Assembly (NCBI GenBank): GCA_030145275.1
Contig: JAQYVV010000007.1
Location: 1-64,000, forward strand
Source of the DNA: Desulfurivibrionaceae bacterium
GTDB taxonomy: Bacteria; Desulfobacterota; Desulfobulbia; Desulfobulbales; VMSU01
DNA length: 64,000 nt
Direction: 5' to 3'
The position numbers were made by a program, and so were the translations under genes. Below, piece after piece: positions 51,841-60,782 of this stretch. Position 1 is the first letter of the stretch, and each line of letters opens with the position of its first letter. Under the pieces are notes generated by a model that searched no databases, had not been told where the DNA came from, and was given only the letters and a program-made list of their open reading frames with translations.

Positions 51841-54423
51841 ATGGCCGATTCATTGCAAAATATTTCAGCAAACGATATTGCCAAACCGGCTGAACTCCGC
51901 ACCCGTCGTGAAATTTTGGAAATATTCTGGCGAAAAGGGATCAGCGGCGCCGCTCTTTTAAAAGAGAACACCGCCCTTATCGATGCCCACCTGGAACAAA
52001 ATTTCATCAACTGTCCAAAAACCGAGGGCATGGCTCTGGTTGCGCTTGGCGGTTACGGACGCTCCGAACTTTTCCCTTTCTCGGATATCGATATTCTGCT
52101 GCTGCATGAATCCTCTGCAGAAAAAAATCTCGGCCCGGTAACCGAAGCACTTTTTTATCCTCTCTGGGACGCTGGCCTGGAAGTCGGCCATAGTGTCCGC
52201 AGCGTAAAAGCCTGCATGAAAGATGCTAAAAAAGATTTCTTTTTTCAAGTTGCCATGCTTGACGCCAGATTCATTACAGGTTCAGAAAAATTGTTTGATA
52301 GTTTAACAAAATCATACCAGAAGAAATTTGTGCACGGCCGCCGTATTGAATTTTTGGCCAAAATGACCGCCCACAGAAATGAGAGACATCGAAGATTTGG
52401 GCAGCACAGCTATCACCTTGAGCCGCAAATCAAGGAAAGCCGCGGCGGCTTAAGGGATGTTCAGGCCATGATATGGACAGCCCGTTTTGTTTTTGGCCTA
52501 AAAGATCTTTCAGGCATGAATGATGCGGGAATCATCAATGATATTGAGCAGAAAAACTTCACAAAAGCCTGGAACCATCTCATTAAGATCCGTAACCGGC
52601 TCCACTATATCTCCGGCCGAAAAAATGACCGCCTATTCTTCGAACACCAGGAAGAGATAGCCAAGGCTTTTCATTATAAAAATCGCAGCAATCAGCTCGC
52701 CGTTGAAATGTTTATGCGAGATGTCTATAGTCACATGCAAACGATTGCCTCTTGTAGTGACCTGTTCTTTGAACACGCCAATGAAGTCATTGGCCCAAAT
52801 CACCTTTTTTCCCTCACAGGTGCTCCCCAAAAAGCCCATAAGCTCGAGAACGGTCTTGAAAACAGAAATGGCACCATCTCGATCGTCAACCGAGATATGC
52901 TCCCCAAAAAACCGGGGCTATTGATGAAAATCTTTTTTCATGCGGCCAAACTAGGGCTTCCGATTCACTACCAGACAAGAAAAATCATCAATGCCAGCCT
53001 TTTCCTGGTTGATGAACCTTTCCAATCTTCACCTGTCATGGGAAAACTTTTCATGCAGCTACTTCAAGAACAAAACGCCTTGGCATCCTTGGAAATTATG
53101 CTGGAGAGTGGCTTTCTCGCCGCCTATATACCAGAGTTCAGCAACCTAAAATCCCTAGCACAACACGACGTCTATCATGTCTACACAGTAGACCACCACC
53201 AAATTCAAACAGTTGCAGCTCTAGGCACAATCCGGCAAGAGCAGAAAGAGATATTGGCTCAGGTTTCAACCCCTCAACTCCTTTTTCTCGGTGCCCTTAT
53301 CCACGACGTAGGCAAGGGCAGAGGCCAAGACCACACAGAGATAGGAGCAGAATTGGCCCTTGGCATTGGCAAACGTCTTGGCCTGAGCCAAGGTGATTGT
53401 GAAACGCTCAGCTTTCTGGTCAAAAGGCATCTGTATTTGACTGAAACAGCAATGCATCGTGATCTTGAAGACCATACCCTAATCAGACGCTGTACTGAAA
53501 CCGTGCAAAACATCGAAAATCTTTCCATGCTCTACCTCCTTTCCATTGCAGATGCGAAATCAACCGGGCCAACCGTATGGACTGACTGGAAAGGGGCCCT
53601 GCTCCTTGAGCTATACCTTAAGACTGCTCTCTCACTGGATGAAACGGCCGCCAATCCCGTTGATATCCGTCAGGGCCTTGAGTGGATTAAGGAAAAAACA
53701 CAACAACTCCTTGCCAACCAGGTCTCTTTCGATATTGACACCCTACCGGAAGACTATCTGCTCAGTTTCACCCCCGAGGAAATAGCGGACCACTTAAAGA
53801 AGAGTCAGGCGCTTGAAACCGATGCGCTCCTTTTTTATCCTGAGAAAAAGCAGAATTTTTCCACTCTCCTGGTTATCACCCAAGACCGCCCCGGCCTTTT
53901 GGCAAAAGTTTGCGGAGTCCTAGCCCTGCACAACTTGAAGGTTCTTGCTGCTCAGATTTTCACCCTCCCTGATGGCACAGCTGTTGACTCTCTTGACGTC
54001 CAAGGCCTATACCCAAACCAAGATATCGATTGTGACTGGGAAAAGATACAAGAGGACTTGGGACTTGCCATTACCTTCCATCTTGGCCTGGAGCACCGTC
54101 TGAGCAAAAAATCTCCGAACCGAAAAAAATCTATCTCAAAAAACAGGCCTCATCATGAAGTTAAAGTAAATTTAAACAATACGAGCTCAGACTCCCATAC
54201 AATAATTGAAGTATACGCCAATGACAGACCTGCTTTACTATATTTTATAACAAGAACATTAAGCTATTTTCACCTAAGTATATGCAGGGCAAAAATAGGC
54301 AACCACACCGACCAGGTGGTTGACGTTTTTTATGTACTTGACCAAAAGGGGGAAAAAATAACAGATGACTTCCTGGTTGAAGAGATAAAACAAAGTCTCA
54401 TACACGCAGCCTCGGAGGAGTAA
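51841..54423 (+). CDS. glnD: PII uridylyltransferase/uridylyl-removing enzyme
   Basis: 860 residues. Nucleotidyltransferase domain GGYGRSELFPFSDIDILLLH (about 62-82), HD domain LGALIHDVGKGRGQDHTEIG near 480, and two ACT domains (LVITQDRPGLLAKVCGVLAL, VYANDRPALLYFITRTLSYF). It senses glutamine and modifies PII. The end of the gene and the sequence after it carry repeat remnants. Confidence 0.96.
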   Translation: MADSLQNISANDIAKPAELRTRREILEIFWRKGISGAALLKENTALIDAHLEQNFINCPKTEGMALVALGGYGRSELFPFSDIDILLLHESSAEKNLGPVTEALFYPLWDAGLEVGHSVRSVKACMKDAKKDFFFQVAMLDARFITGSEKLFDSLTKSYQKKFVHGRRIEFLAKMTAHRNERHRRFGQHSYHLEPQIKESRGGLRDVQAMIWTARFVFGLKDLSGMNDAGIINDIEQKNFTKAWNHLIKIRNRLHYISGRKNDRLFFEHQEEIAKAFHYKNRSNQLAVEMFMRDVYSHMQTIASCSDLFFEHANEVIGPNHLFSLTGAPQKAHKLENGLENRNGTISIVNRDMLPKKPGLLMKIFFHAAKLGLPIHYQTRKIINASLFLVDEPFQSSPVMGKLFMQLLQEQNALASLEIMLESGFLAAYIPEFSNLKSLAQHDVYHVYTVDHHQIQTVAALGTIRQEQKEILAQVSTPQLLFLGALIHDVGKGRGQDHTEIGAELALGIGKRLGLSQGDCETLSFLVKRHLYLTETAMHRDLEDHTLIRRCTETVQNIENLSMLYLLSIADAKSTGPTVWTDWKGALLLELYLKTALSLDETAANPVDIRQGLEWIKEKTQQLLANQVSFDIDTLPEDYLLSFTPEEIADHLKKSQALETDALLFYPEKKQNFSTLLVITQDRPGLLAKVCGVLALHNLKVLAAQIFTLPDGTAVDSLDVQGLYPNQDIDCDWEKIQEDLGLAITFHLGLEHRLSKKSPNRKKSISKNRPHHEVKVNLNNTSSDSHTIIEVYANDRPALLYFITRTLSYFHLSICRAKIGNHTDQVVDVFYVLDQKGEKITDDFLVEEIKQSLIHAASEE

Positions 54424-54541
54424 TCCGATTGCCTCCGTTGTGTACTTTTGATCAACGAATACATCTAACACCCCACAGGTAAGCGTCAGACTCCGAGGGG
54501 GTACTGAACTGAGTGGCAGAAATTCAGCGCTAAGGCACTAA
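54421..54541. repeat. Composite relic of family B and A sequence
   Basis: TAATCCG at the glnD stop codon resembles a B left end, and TGGCAGAAATTCAGCGCTAA followed by GGCACTAA (54514-54541) is a B6-type right end. Between them is GGTAAGCGTCAGACTCCGAG followed by GGGGTAC, similar to the family A core-tail junction. It looks like a B copy broken by part of an A copy. Confidence 0.5.
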
Positions 54542-54624
54542 TAATACTTTTCAAAGTCCACACTATCTGCGAGAACATCAATTTTAATGAATTCCAAAAT
54601 ACAACAGATAAAAAGGAGAAAACC

Positions 54625-54639
54625 ATGGTAAAAAAATAA
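54625..54639 (+). CDS. Four-codon ORF with strong ribosome binding site (MVKK)
   Basis: AAAAAGGAGAAAACC precedes ATG GTA AAA AAA TAA. The start signal is as good as any in the window, but the frame ends at once. It could be a regulatory leader ORF of glnA or the surviving start of a lost gene. Confidence 0.25.
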   Translation: MVKK

Positions 54640-54767
54640 CTTATCGAGAAACCACCATCCCCTCTTTGGGCCCAATGTCTTTTATAAGCAAATAACCCAA
54701 AAGGAGTTTCCGAAAAGCACCTATCGAAGCATCTACCAAATAACTACTACAGCTCTAAAAAGAGTTG

Positions 54768-54776
54768 TGATATAAT
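54768..54776 (+). promoter_or_regulatory. Extended -10 promoter of glnA
   Basis: TGATATAAT: a perfect TATAAT with the TGn extension, 60 nt before the ATG. No good -35 and no sigma-54 site was seen between glnD and glnA. Confidence 0.5.
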
Positions 54777-54836
54777 CACCCCAAACAAGCAATCAGCTAT
54801 CTTTTATTATAAATTTTACAAGCGAAGGAGTTTAAA

Positions 54837-56165
54837 ATGACCAAGGGCGATATTTTAAAAATTATTGAAAAAGAGAACGTTAACTTTTTCAGAATCCAAT
54901 TTTGTGACATCAAAGGTATTACAAAAAATGTTGCAATCCCAAAAAGCCAGATAGGTAAAGCACTTGACGGTAAGATTATGTTCGACGGTTCTTCCATTGA
55001 TGGCTTTGCCCGTATAGAAGAATCCGACATGTACCTAGTGCCAGACTACGACACCTTCTGCATCCTGCCATGGCGAAACCAAGAAGGCGTTGCAGCTGCC
55101 AGGATAATATGCGACGTTCATAAAGCAGATGGAACTCCCTTTGACGGTTGCCCCAGGGTCACCCTGAAAAAATCTTTGGCCAAGGCCAAAGAGATGGGTT
55201 TTACAATGAACGTGGGCACAGAGGCTGAATTTTTCCTCTTTAAACTGAACAAAGATGGAAAAAGCACCACGGATACCAATGACAATGCCGGCTATTTCAG
55301 CCTGGACCCGGAGGATACCGGCCTGAACTGTCGTCGAGAGATTATTGAAACCTTAGAGAAAATGGGCTTTGAAATAGAAGCGTCCCACCACGAAGTTGCC
55401 GAGGGACAGCACGAAATCAATTTCAAATATGCTGATGCTCTCGAGTGTGCCGACAACACCGTCACCTTTAAATGGGTCGTTAAAAGCGTTGCGAGAAAAC
55501 ACAACCTGCACGCCACCTTTATGCCTAAACCAATTTTCGGCATAAATGGCTCTGGCATGCACACCAATCAGTCTCTATTTAACCTGGATGGGAGCAACGC
55601 CTTTGCAGATGAAAACGACAAGATGCAGCTCAGTGAAGCGGCTTACCAATACATTGCCGGTATTATAAAAAATGCCAGAGGCTTTTCAGCCGTTACCAAC
55701 CCCCTGGTCAACTCATACAAGCGCATGGTTCCTGGTTACGAGGCCCCAGTTTATGTAGCCTGGTCTGCCTCCAACAGAAGTGCACTGGTCAGGATACCTG
55801 CCTCCCGCGGCGTAGGGACAAGGGTTGAAGTACGCTGCCCCGACCCAACCTGTAACCCCTACCTGGCCTTTGCCATGATGCTAAACTCAGGACTGGATGG
55901 AATTAAGAACAAACTGACTCCACCAGCCTCAACAGATATCGATATTTTTAAAATGACCCCTCAAGAAAAAGATGAGGCAGGAATTGCAAGTATGCCGGCA
56001 TCTCTCCATGAAGCTCTTGACGCTTTCAAGGCAAATCCCATCTCAAAAGAGACCCTTGGAGACCATATTTATGGAAAATATATCATCAACAAAGAAGCTG
56101 AGTGGGACAGCTACAGAATCGCCGTAACCGACTGGGAATTACACAATTATCTAGATATTTACTAA
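54837..56165 (+). CDS. glnA: Glutamine synthetase, type I-alpha
   Basis: 442 residues. KIMFDGSSIDGFARIEESDM, EAEFFLFKLNKDG, EVAEGQHEINFKYADAL, NGSGMHTNQSLF, NPLVNSYKRMVPGYEAPVYV and the C-terminal ISKETLGDHIYGKYI. The length and the absence of the insertion and NLYDLP adenylylation site place it in the GSI-alpha class of Bacillus and some anaerobes, so it should not be adenylylated. GAAGGAGTTTAAA precedes the ATG. The stop codon is the left border of B7. Confidence 0.96.
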   Translation: MTKGDILKIIEKENVNFFRIQFCDIKGITKNVAIPKSQIGKALDGKIMFDGSSIDGFARIEESDMYLVPDYDTFCILPWRNQEGVAAARIICDVHKADGTPFDGCPRVTLKKSLAKAKEMGFTMNVGTEAEFFLFKLNKDGKSTTDTNDNAGYFSLDPEDTGLNCRREIIETLEKMGFEIEASHHEVAEGQHEINFKYADALECADNTVTFKWVVKSVARKHNLHATFMPKPIFGINGSGMHTNQSLFNLDGSNAFADENDKMQLSEAAYQYIAGIIKNARGFSAVTNPLVNSYKRMVPGYEAPVYVAWSASNRSALVRIPASRGVGTRVEVRCPDPTCNPYLAFAMMLNSGLDGIKNKLTPPASTDIDIFKMTPQEKDEAGIASMPASLHEALDAFKANPISKETLGDHIYGKYIINKEAEWDSYRIAVTDWELHNYLDIY

Positions 56166-56311
56166 TCCGGATAAACCGGAAATAAGTGCCTTAACAGTGC
56201 TCTGCGACAGATTGGGAGCATTGTTATTTTTTGGAATTCTCGAAGTCTTCGCTTATCCGAAGTCTTCGCTTATCTGTTTTTTGTGACAGGATTTCAGTTA
56301 TAAGACACTAA
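56162..56311 (+). repeat. Family B palindromic element, copy B7 (long type)
   Basis: CTAA at 56162-56165 (containing the glnA stop) and 56308-56311. The interior holds a tandem 17-bp duplication CGAAGTCTTCGCTTATC, absent from B1. One arm base has changed (TAAGACAC), breaking a pair. Confidence 0.92.
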
Positions 56312-56330
56312 ATCAAATCAGCTAAGCCAC

Positions 56331-56376
56331 AAAAAAATGGGGGTCTTGTTCTCTTCAGAACAGACCCCCATTTTTT
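56331..56376 (+). terminator. Rho-independent terminator of glnA
   Basis: AAAAAAATGGGGGTCTTGTT, loop, AACAGACCCCCATTTTTT: strong stem and T run. Because it lies beyond B7, B7 is transcribed with glnA. Confidence 0.92.
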
Positions 56377-56454
56377 CTTAAAATCAAAGACAAGCCACGC
56401 CAAAAGACTTAAGCTCATTAACATCCTTCAGAAACAAACTATTTGTAAATATTC

Positions 56455-56634
56455 GGCTTGAGCTAAAAAAGTTCCGGAAAACCCGTAAATGTTTGGCATG
56501 GCTTCATATCGGAGTCTACGCTTACCTCGTGCGAGCAGGCTGGCGTAGCATAGTTGGCTATGTGAGACAGCCTGATCGCACCCCAAGAGTACTTCCGCTG
56601 GGCGTGCGAAGATGGAGTCATGCCGAATATTTAC
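56455..56634. repeat. Family C palindromic element, copy C5 (large, partly nested)
   Basis: Outer arms GTAAATATTCGGC (56455) and GCCGAATATTTAC (56634 end); a second left end GTAAATGTTTGGCATGG at 56485 pairs with the same right arm (CATGCCGAATATTTAC). Interior motifs TTCATATCGGAGTCTACGC and GCGTGCGAAGATGGAG resemble C1 and C2. The right end is 2 nt from the stop codon of the leftward regulator gene. Confidence 0.8.
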
Positions 56635-56636
56635 AA

Positions 56637-58151
56637 CTATTTCCAGAGTTTTCCATTAATATCATACCGTTTCATCTTATCATAAAGGGCGGTCTTCCCC
56701 AGATCTAACATCCCTGCGGTCTGCATGACGTTTCCCTTCGTTTCCTTTAAGGCGTGTGAGATAACATCCGCCTCAAATTTAGAAATAAGCTCTTTCAATG
56801 AACTTTCCGGCAAGCCACTGATAATATTGTTGAAATAGTCAGACGCCTCTGAACGCATCTGGACACCATCATAGATAATATCCTGCTCAGTAATCGTGTT
56901 ATTTCGGGCCATAAGCACCGCTCGCTGCACAACATTTTCAAGCTCTCTGACATTTCCCGGCCAATTATGGGAGAGCAACTTGTCAATAACGGTACTTGGC
57001 AGAAAATCAATCTTCTTTTTCTTAAATGCTTTTTGATACTGCCGAATAAAATGGGAGGCAAGTTCAACAATATCCTCTTTTCTTTCACGCAACGAAGGCA
57101 TTGTAATATTTATTATATTTAGGCGGTAATAAAGATCCAGCCGGAAACGGCCATTTTGCACAGCCTCTGCCAAATCGGTATTCGTTGCCGCCAATATTCT
57201 GACATCCACATTGACCGGAGTTGTTCCACCCACGCGAATTATTTCACCATTTTGCAGAACACGCAGCAAAGTAGCCTGCATCCTAGGGGAAATATCTCCT
57301 ATTTCATCTAAAAAAATAGTGCCCCCATCAACCATCTCAAACTTGCCTTTCTTGCGAGCCCCAGCCCCTGTAAATGCCCCTTTTTCATGGCCAAAGAGAT
57401 CACTTTCAAGTAAATTCTCATTAATACTGCTGCAATTTACCTTTAAAAAAATCTGCTCCTTTCTCCGGCTCAAATCAAAGAGCATATTGGCCACAAGTTC
57501 TTTGCCGGTGCCAGACTCACCTGAAATCAAAATAGTTGCATCCGAATCTGCAACCTGACCAATAACATCTTTTAAGTCCTGTATTTTTTTGCTTGAACCA
57601 ACAATCTCGTCCCCTGGTTTATTTTGCTCCACCTTTTTCTTCAGAACATTGACCTCTCGCGTCAAACGGCGGCGAAGAGTCTCACTTTCCTTTAATTCAT
57701 CAATTTTTCGGCGCAGAATATTCTCAACATTATTGTTAAAAATCTCGAGTTCCCTCTCCTGGGCCCTGCGTTTGCTGATATCGCGCATGATAATCATGAC
57801 CATCCTATCTGTAGAATACCCCTGAAACGGCTGATAATTATACTCAATTTCAATATCACCAATCCTAGTTTCAACAAGCACCCCAGCATTCGTACTCCCA
57901 TCCCCCTGGATAACATCTTTCACCGGACATTCTTCCTGACAGCGTTTATCATGACTACAAAGAAAATCCGTACAGGTTTTACCGCATAAATCTCCCAATT
58001 TTTTAATCGCATACGGGTTCTGATATTCAATAACCAGATCCTCTCGGATCAAAAACACCATCTCCTGCAGCATGTCCAAAAGCACCCGCCAATTTTTCCC
58101 AAGACGCTTTACCTCATCCGAAGTCTGCGAATCGTGATCCTTTTTCTTCAT
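56637..58151 (-). CDS. Sigma-54-dependent regulator with PAS sensor domain
   Basis: 504 residues. N-terminal PAS-like domain (about 15-125) with an unusual cysteine group CGKTCTDFLCSHDKRCQEEC, a coiled coil, the AAA+ domain (GESGTGKELVANMLF Walker A, GAFTGA sigma-54 contact loop intact, GGTIFLDEIGDISPRMQATL) and a Fis-type HTH (KETKGNVMQTAGMLDLGKTA). No receiver domain. The cysteines suggest redox or metal/cluster sensing (inference). Two sigma-54 promoters exist in the window but the target is unknown. Confidence 0.9.
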   Translation of the reverse strand: MKKKDHDSQTSDEVKRLGKNWRVLLDMLQEMVFLIREDLVIEYQNPYAIKKLGDLCGKTCTDFLCSHDKRCQEECPVKDVIQGDGSTNAGVLVETRIGDIEIEYNYQPFQGYSTDRMVMIIMRDISKRRAQERELEIFNNNVENILRRKIDELKESETLRRRLTREVNVLKKKVEQNKPGDEIVGSSKKIQDLKDVIGQVADSDATILISGESGTGKELVANMLFDLSRRKEQIFLKVNCSSINENLLESDLFGHEKGAFTGAGARKKGKFEMVDGGTIFLDEIGDISPRMQATLLRVLQNGEIIRVGGTTPVNVDVRILAATNTDLAEAVQNGRFRLDLYYRLNIINITMPSLRERKEDIVELASHFIRQYQKAFKKKKIDFLPSTVIDKLLSHNWPGNVRELENVVQRAVLMARNNTITEQDIIYDGVQMRSEASDYFNNIISGLPESSLKELISKFEADVISHALKETKGNVMQTAGMLDLGKTALYDKMKRYDINGKLWK

Positions 58152-58507
58152 CTTTGCCTTTTTTATTGAAAAATTGTATTCCCTATACGACTCAACGCCG
58201 CACCACTATCTTCAATTAGCCATCACAAAATCAGCACCCACCTTAAACCTAAAATCTGGATTTTTCCTTATAACTCATTGTAGAGAAAGTTCTGATCATA
58301 ATCATTATATATTTTCGCAATACTGAATTATTTTTCCAAAAATTCGGAAAATACCCCAAAAACATAGTTGTCCAACCCCGGTTCAACTCCATCCTTAGTA
58401 AAGAACTAGAACAAAAGTATAAGATTGGTAAAAGTTCATCCTATAACTAAACGAAGAGACATTAACTTTCTTCCTCTGGCTTTGGCTGTAGCTACAGGAA
58501 GTCGTTT
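58152..58507. other. Intergenic region with no clear gene
   Basis: Upstream of the sigma-54 regulator and the kinase relic. Contains a small dyad ATTTTTCC...GGAAAAT (58330-58352). No repeat element and no supported ORF. Confidence 0.4.
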
Positions 58508-58850
58508 GACGAAGATATTATTCAGGAAATTTATTAATTTGATTCAAAACTGAATGAACGCCTTGGAAGGAAGAACAGATGGGCAAATAAAAGTGGCAAT
58601 ACAGTCAGAAAATAATAAAAATATCAAAATCCTGTTTGCTGATAATGGAGAAGGTGTTTCAAACGATTTAGCAGATAAAATTTTTGAGCCTTTTTTTACA
58701 ACCAAGGAAGTTGGAAAAGGTACAGGGCTTGGACTCTCAATTGTCTACGGAATTATAAAAGAGCATAAGGGTGATATCGAGTATAGCCAAGAAAATCATG
58801 ATTCATCGTTTCTCATTACATTGCCTATTAAATGGGGGCCAACGTCATGA
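58508..58850 (+). pseudogene. Histidine kinase remnant (ATPase domain only)
   Basis: The open part, from ATG 58554, gives 98 residues with G1 box ILFADNGEGV, F box IFEPFFTTK and G2 box GKGTGLGLSIVYGI, the C-terminal part of a HATPase domain. The N box upstream reads FINLIQN, then TGA (58551-58553), then MNAL, so the conserved QNAMNAL is split by a stop codon; a further one-base shift occurs before FINLIQN (DEDIIQEI is in another frame). Sensor and dimerisation domains are missing. Confidence 0.75.
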
Positions 58851-58880
58851 GCCTGCCTCGCCAACAGCCCCCATCTGTCA

Positions 58881-60719
58881 CTATTCCACGGTGACACTTT
58901 TAGCAAGATTTCTGGGCTGATCGACGTCACACCCCCTTATGTTAGCAATCTGATAGGCCAAAATTTGCAGGGGGATTGTATAGAGGATTGGATTTAAATC
59001 TTCATGAATCTCCGGTAGAGTTATAACGTAGTCTGATATACGTTGCAGCTCATCGTCTCCTTCTGTTCCGATCACAATCATCCTGCCATGCCGGGCCTTA
59101 ACCTCCTCGACATTACTAAGCACTTTTGGGTACACGCTGTCTCTCGGGGCCAGTGCCAATACAGGCATGTCGCGATCGATAAGGGCAATTGGCCCATGCT
59201 TGAGCTCGCCAGAGGCATAACCTTCCGCGTGAATATAGGATATTTCTTTCAGCTTTAAGGCCCCTTCTAAGGCAATGGGGTAATTGATGCCACGCCCAAG
59301 GTAAAGAAAATCCCGACTGCGCGAAAACTCTTCAGAAATTGGCATCATTTCGTCCTGTATGCGCAAAAGATTTTTTTCTATCAGCACCGGTAACTCAAGC
59401 AAGACGCTGAGCAAGGACCTGCTCTCCTCGCCGGATATGGTTTTTTTGGCCTGGGCCATAAAGAGGGTCAATAAAAACAGGGCCACCATCTGAGCGGTAA
59501 AGGCCTTGGTGGAGGCAACCCCGATTTCAGGTCCGGCATGGGTATAAATAGTGCCATCTGCCTCTCTGGTCATGGTAGAGCCCACCACATTGCAAATAGT
59601 GATGATTTTAGCCTGCATAGATTTTGCCAGTCTCATCCCGGCAAGAGTGTCTGCCGTTTCTCCGGATTGAGAAATGGGAACCACCAGAACATTCGGGTTT
59701 AAAATAAGACTACGATAACGAAACTCAGAGGCAATATCCACATCAACTGGAATCCTGGCCCATTTTTCAAGCCAATATTTAGCGACCATGGCCGCATGCC
59801 AGGAGGTTCCACAGGCCACAAGGGAAATCCTCTTTATTTGTGCCAACTCTTTCTTGCTGAGATTTATTTCCGGCAGCAGCACCTCCCCGGTTTCAGGATC
59901 AAAACGCCCCCGGAATGTATTTAAAACAGCCTGGGGCTGCTCAAAAATCTCTTTCAGCATAAAGTGCCGGTACCCAGCCTTCTCGGCCATGCCGACATTC
60001 CAGTCAATGACCTGGGGCGTCTTTTCAACCAACTCCCCACTCTCAGCTTGCATCACCTGCCAAGAACCTTTTTTCAAGACTGCCATTTCCTGATCATCAA
60101 GAAAAACAACACTGTTTGTAAAGGGCAAAAGAGCAGGAATATCAGAGGCCAGAAAAGTGCCAGAATCTTCTAGAACCCCTAAAACCAAAGGGCTCTGATT
60201 GCGAACCGCAACCAATTGATCGGGCTGCTCACTCCACATGACGCCAAGGGCAAAAGAACCATCTACCAAGGTGATAGCCATCCGAACCGCCTCAACCAGA
60301 TCATTTTCGAGATGCTCTTCGATGAGATGGGCCATAACCTCAGTATCTGTCTCTGAAATAAAGGTGTGTCCCTTTTCCTGCAGCTCTTCCCTGAGGGAAT
60401 GATAGTTTTCGATGATGCCATTATGGACCACGACCAACTTGCCGGTGCAGTCACAGTGCGGATGGGCATTACGCTGAGAAGGAGCGCCATGAGTGGCCCA
60501 GCGGGTATGCCCGAGTCCAATCCGGCTATCAGCACTGACCTCCTCCATTATCTCTTCAAGATTGATCAGTTTGCCTTCACACCGATGTCTGTGCAGTTCT
60601 CCGTCTTGAAGATACGCCACCCCGGCGGAGTCATACCCCCTATACTCAAGGCGACGAAGCCCTTCAATCAGAACAGGGACAACCTTTCTTTTGCCGACAT
60701 AACCTACAATTCCGCACAT
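58881..60719 (-). CDS. glmS: Glutamine-fructose-6-phosphate aminotransferase
   Basis: 612 residues. CGIVGYVGKR with the N-terminal nucleophilic Cys, GHTRWATHG and HNGIIENY of the glutaminase domain, two SIS domains (VACGTSWHAAMVAKYWLEKW, SQSGETADTLAGMRLA) and the C-terminal end DQPRNLAKSVTVE. GGAGTTAAAGAT precedes ATG. It makes glucosamine-6-phosphate for peptidoglycan and LPS; NagZ downstream in the window recycles the same sugars. Confidence 0.97.
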   Translation of the reverse strand: MCGIVGYVGKRKVVPVLIEGLRRLEYRGYDSAGVAYLQDGELHRHRCEGKLINLEEIMEEVSADSRIGLGHTRWATHGAPSQRNAHPHCDCTGKLVVVHNGIIENYHSLREELQEKGHTFISETDTEVMAHLIEEHLENDLVEAVRMAITLVDGSFALGVMWSEQPDQLVAVRNQSPLVLGVLEDSGTFLASDIPALLPFTNSVVFLDDQEMAVLKKGSWQVMQAESGELVEKTPQVIDWNVGMAEKAGYRHFMLKEIFEQPQAVLNTFRGRFDPETGEVLLPEINLSKKELAQIKRISLVACGTSWHAAMVAKYWLEKWARIPVDVDIASEFRYRSLILNPNVLVVPISQSGETADTLAGMRLAKSMQAKIITICNVVGSTMTREADGTIYTHAGPEIGVASTKAFTAQMVALFLLTLFMAQAKKTISGEESRSLLSVLLELPVLIEKNLLRIQDEMMPISEEFSRSRDFLYLGRGINYPIALEGALKLKEISYIHAEGYASGELKHGPIALIDRDMPVLALAPRDSVYPKVLSNVEEVKARHGRMIVIGTEGDDELQRISDYVITLPEIHEDLNPILYTIPLQILAYQIANIRGCDVDQPRNLAKSVTVE

Positions 60720-60782
60720 ATCTTTAACTCCAACCTTTCTACATTAAAATGTCAATATTTCTATGGTCCGGGGAAATATGGA

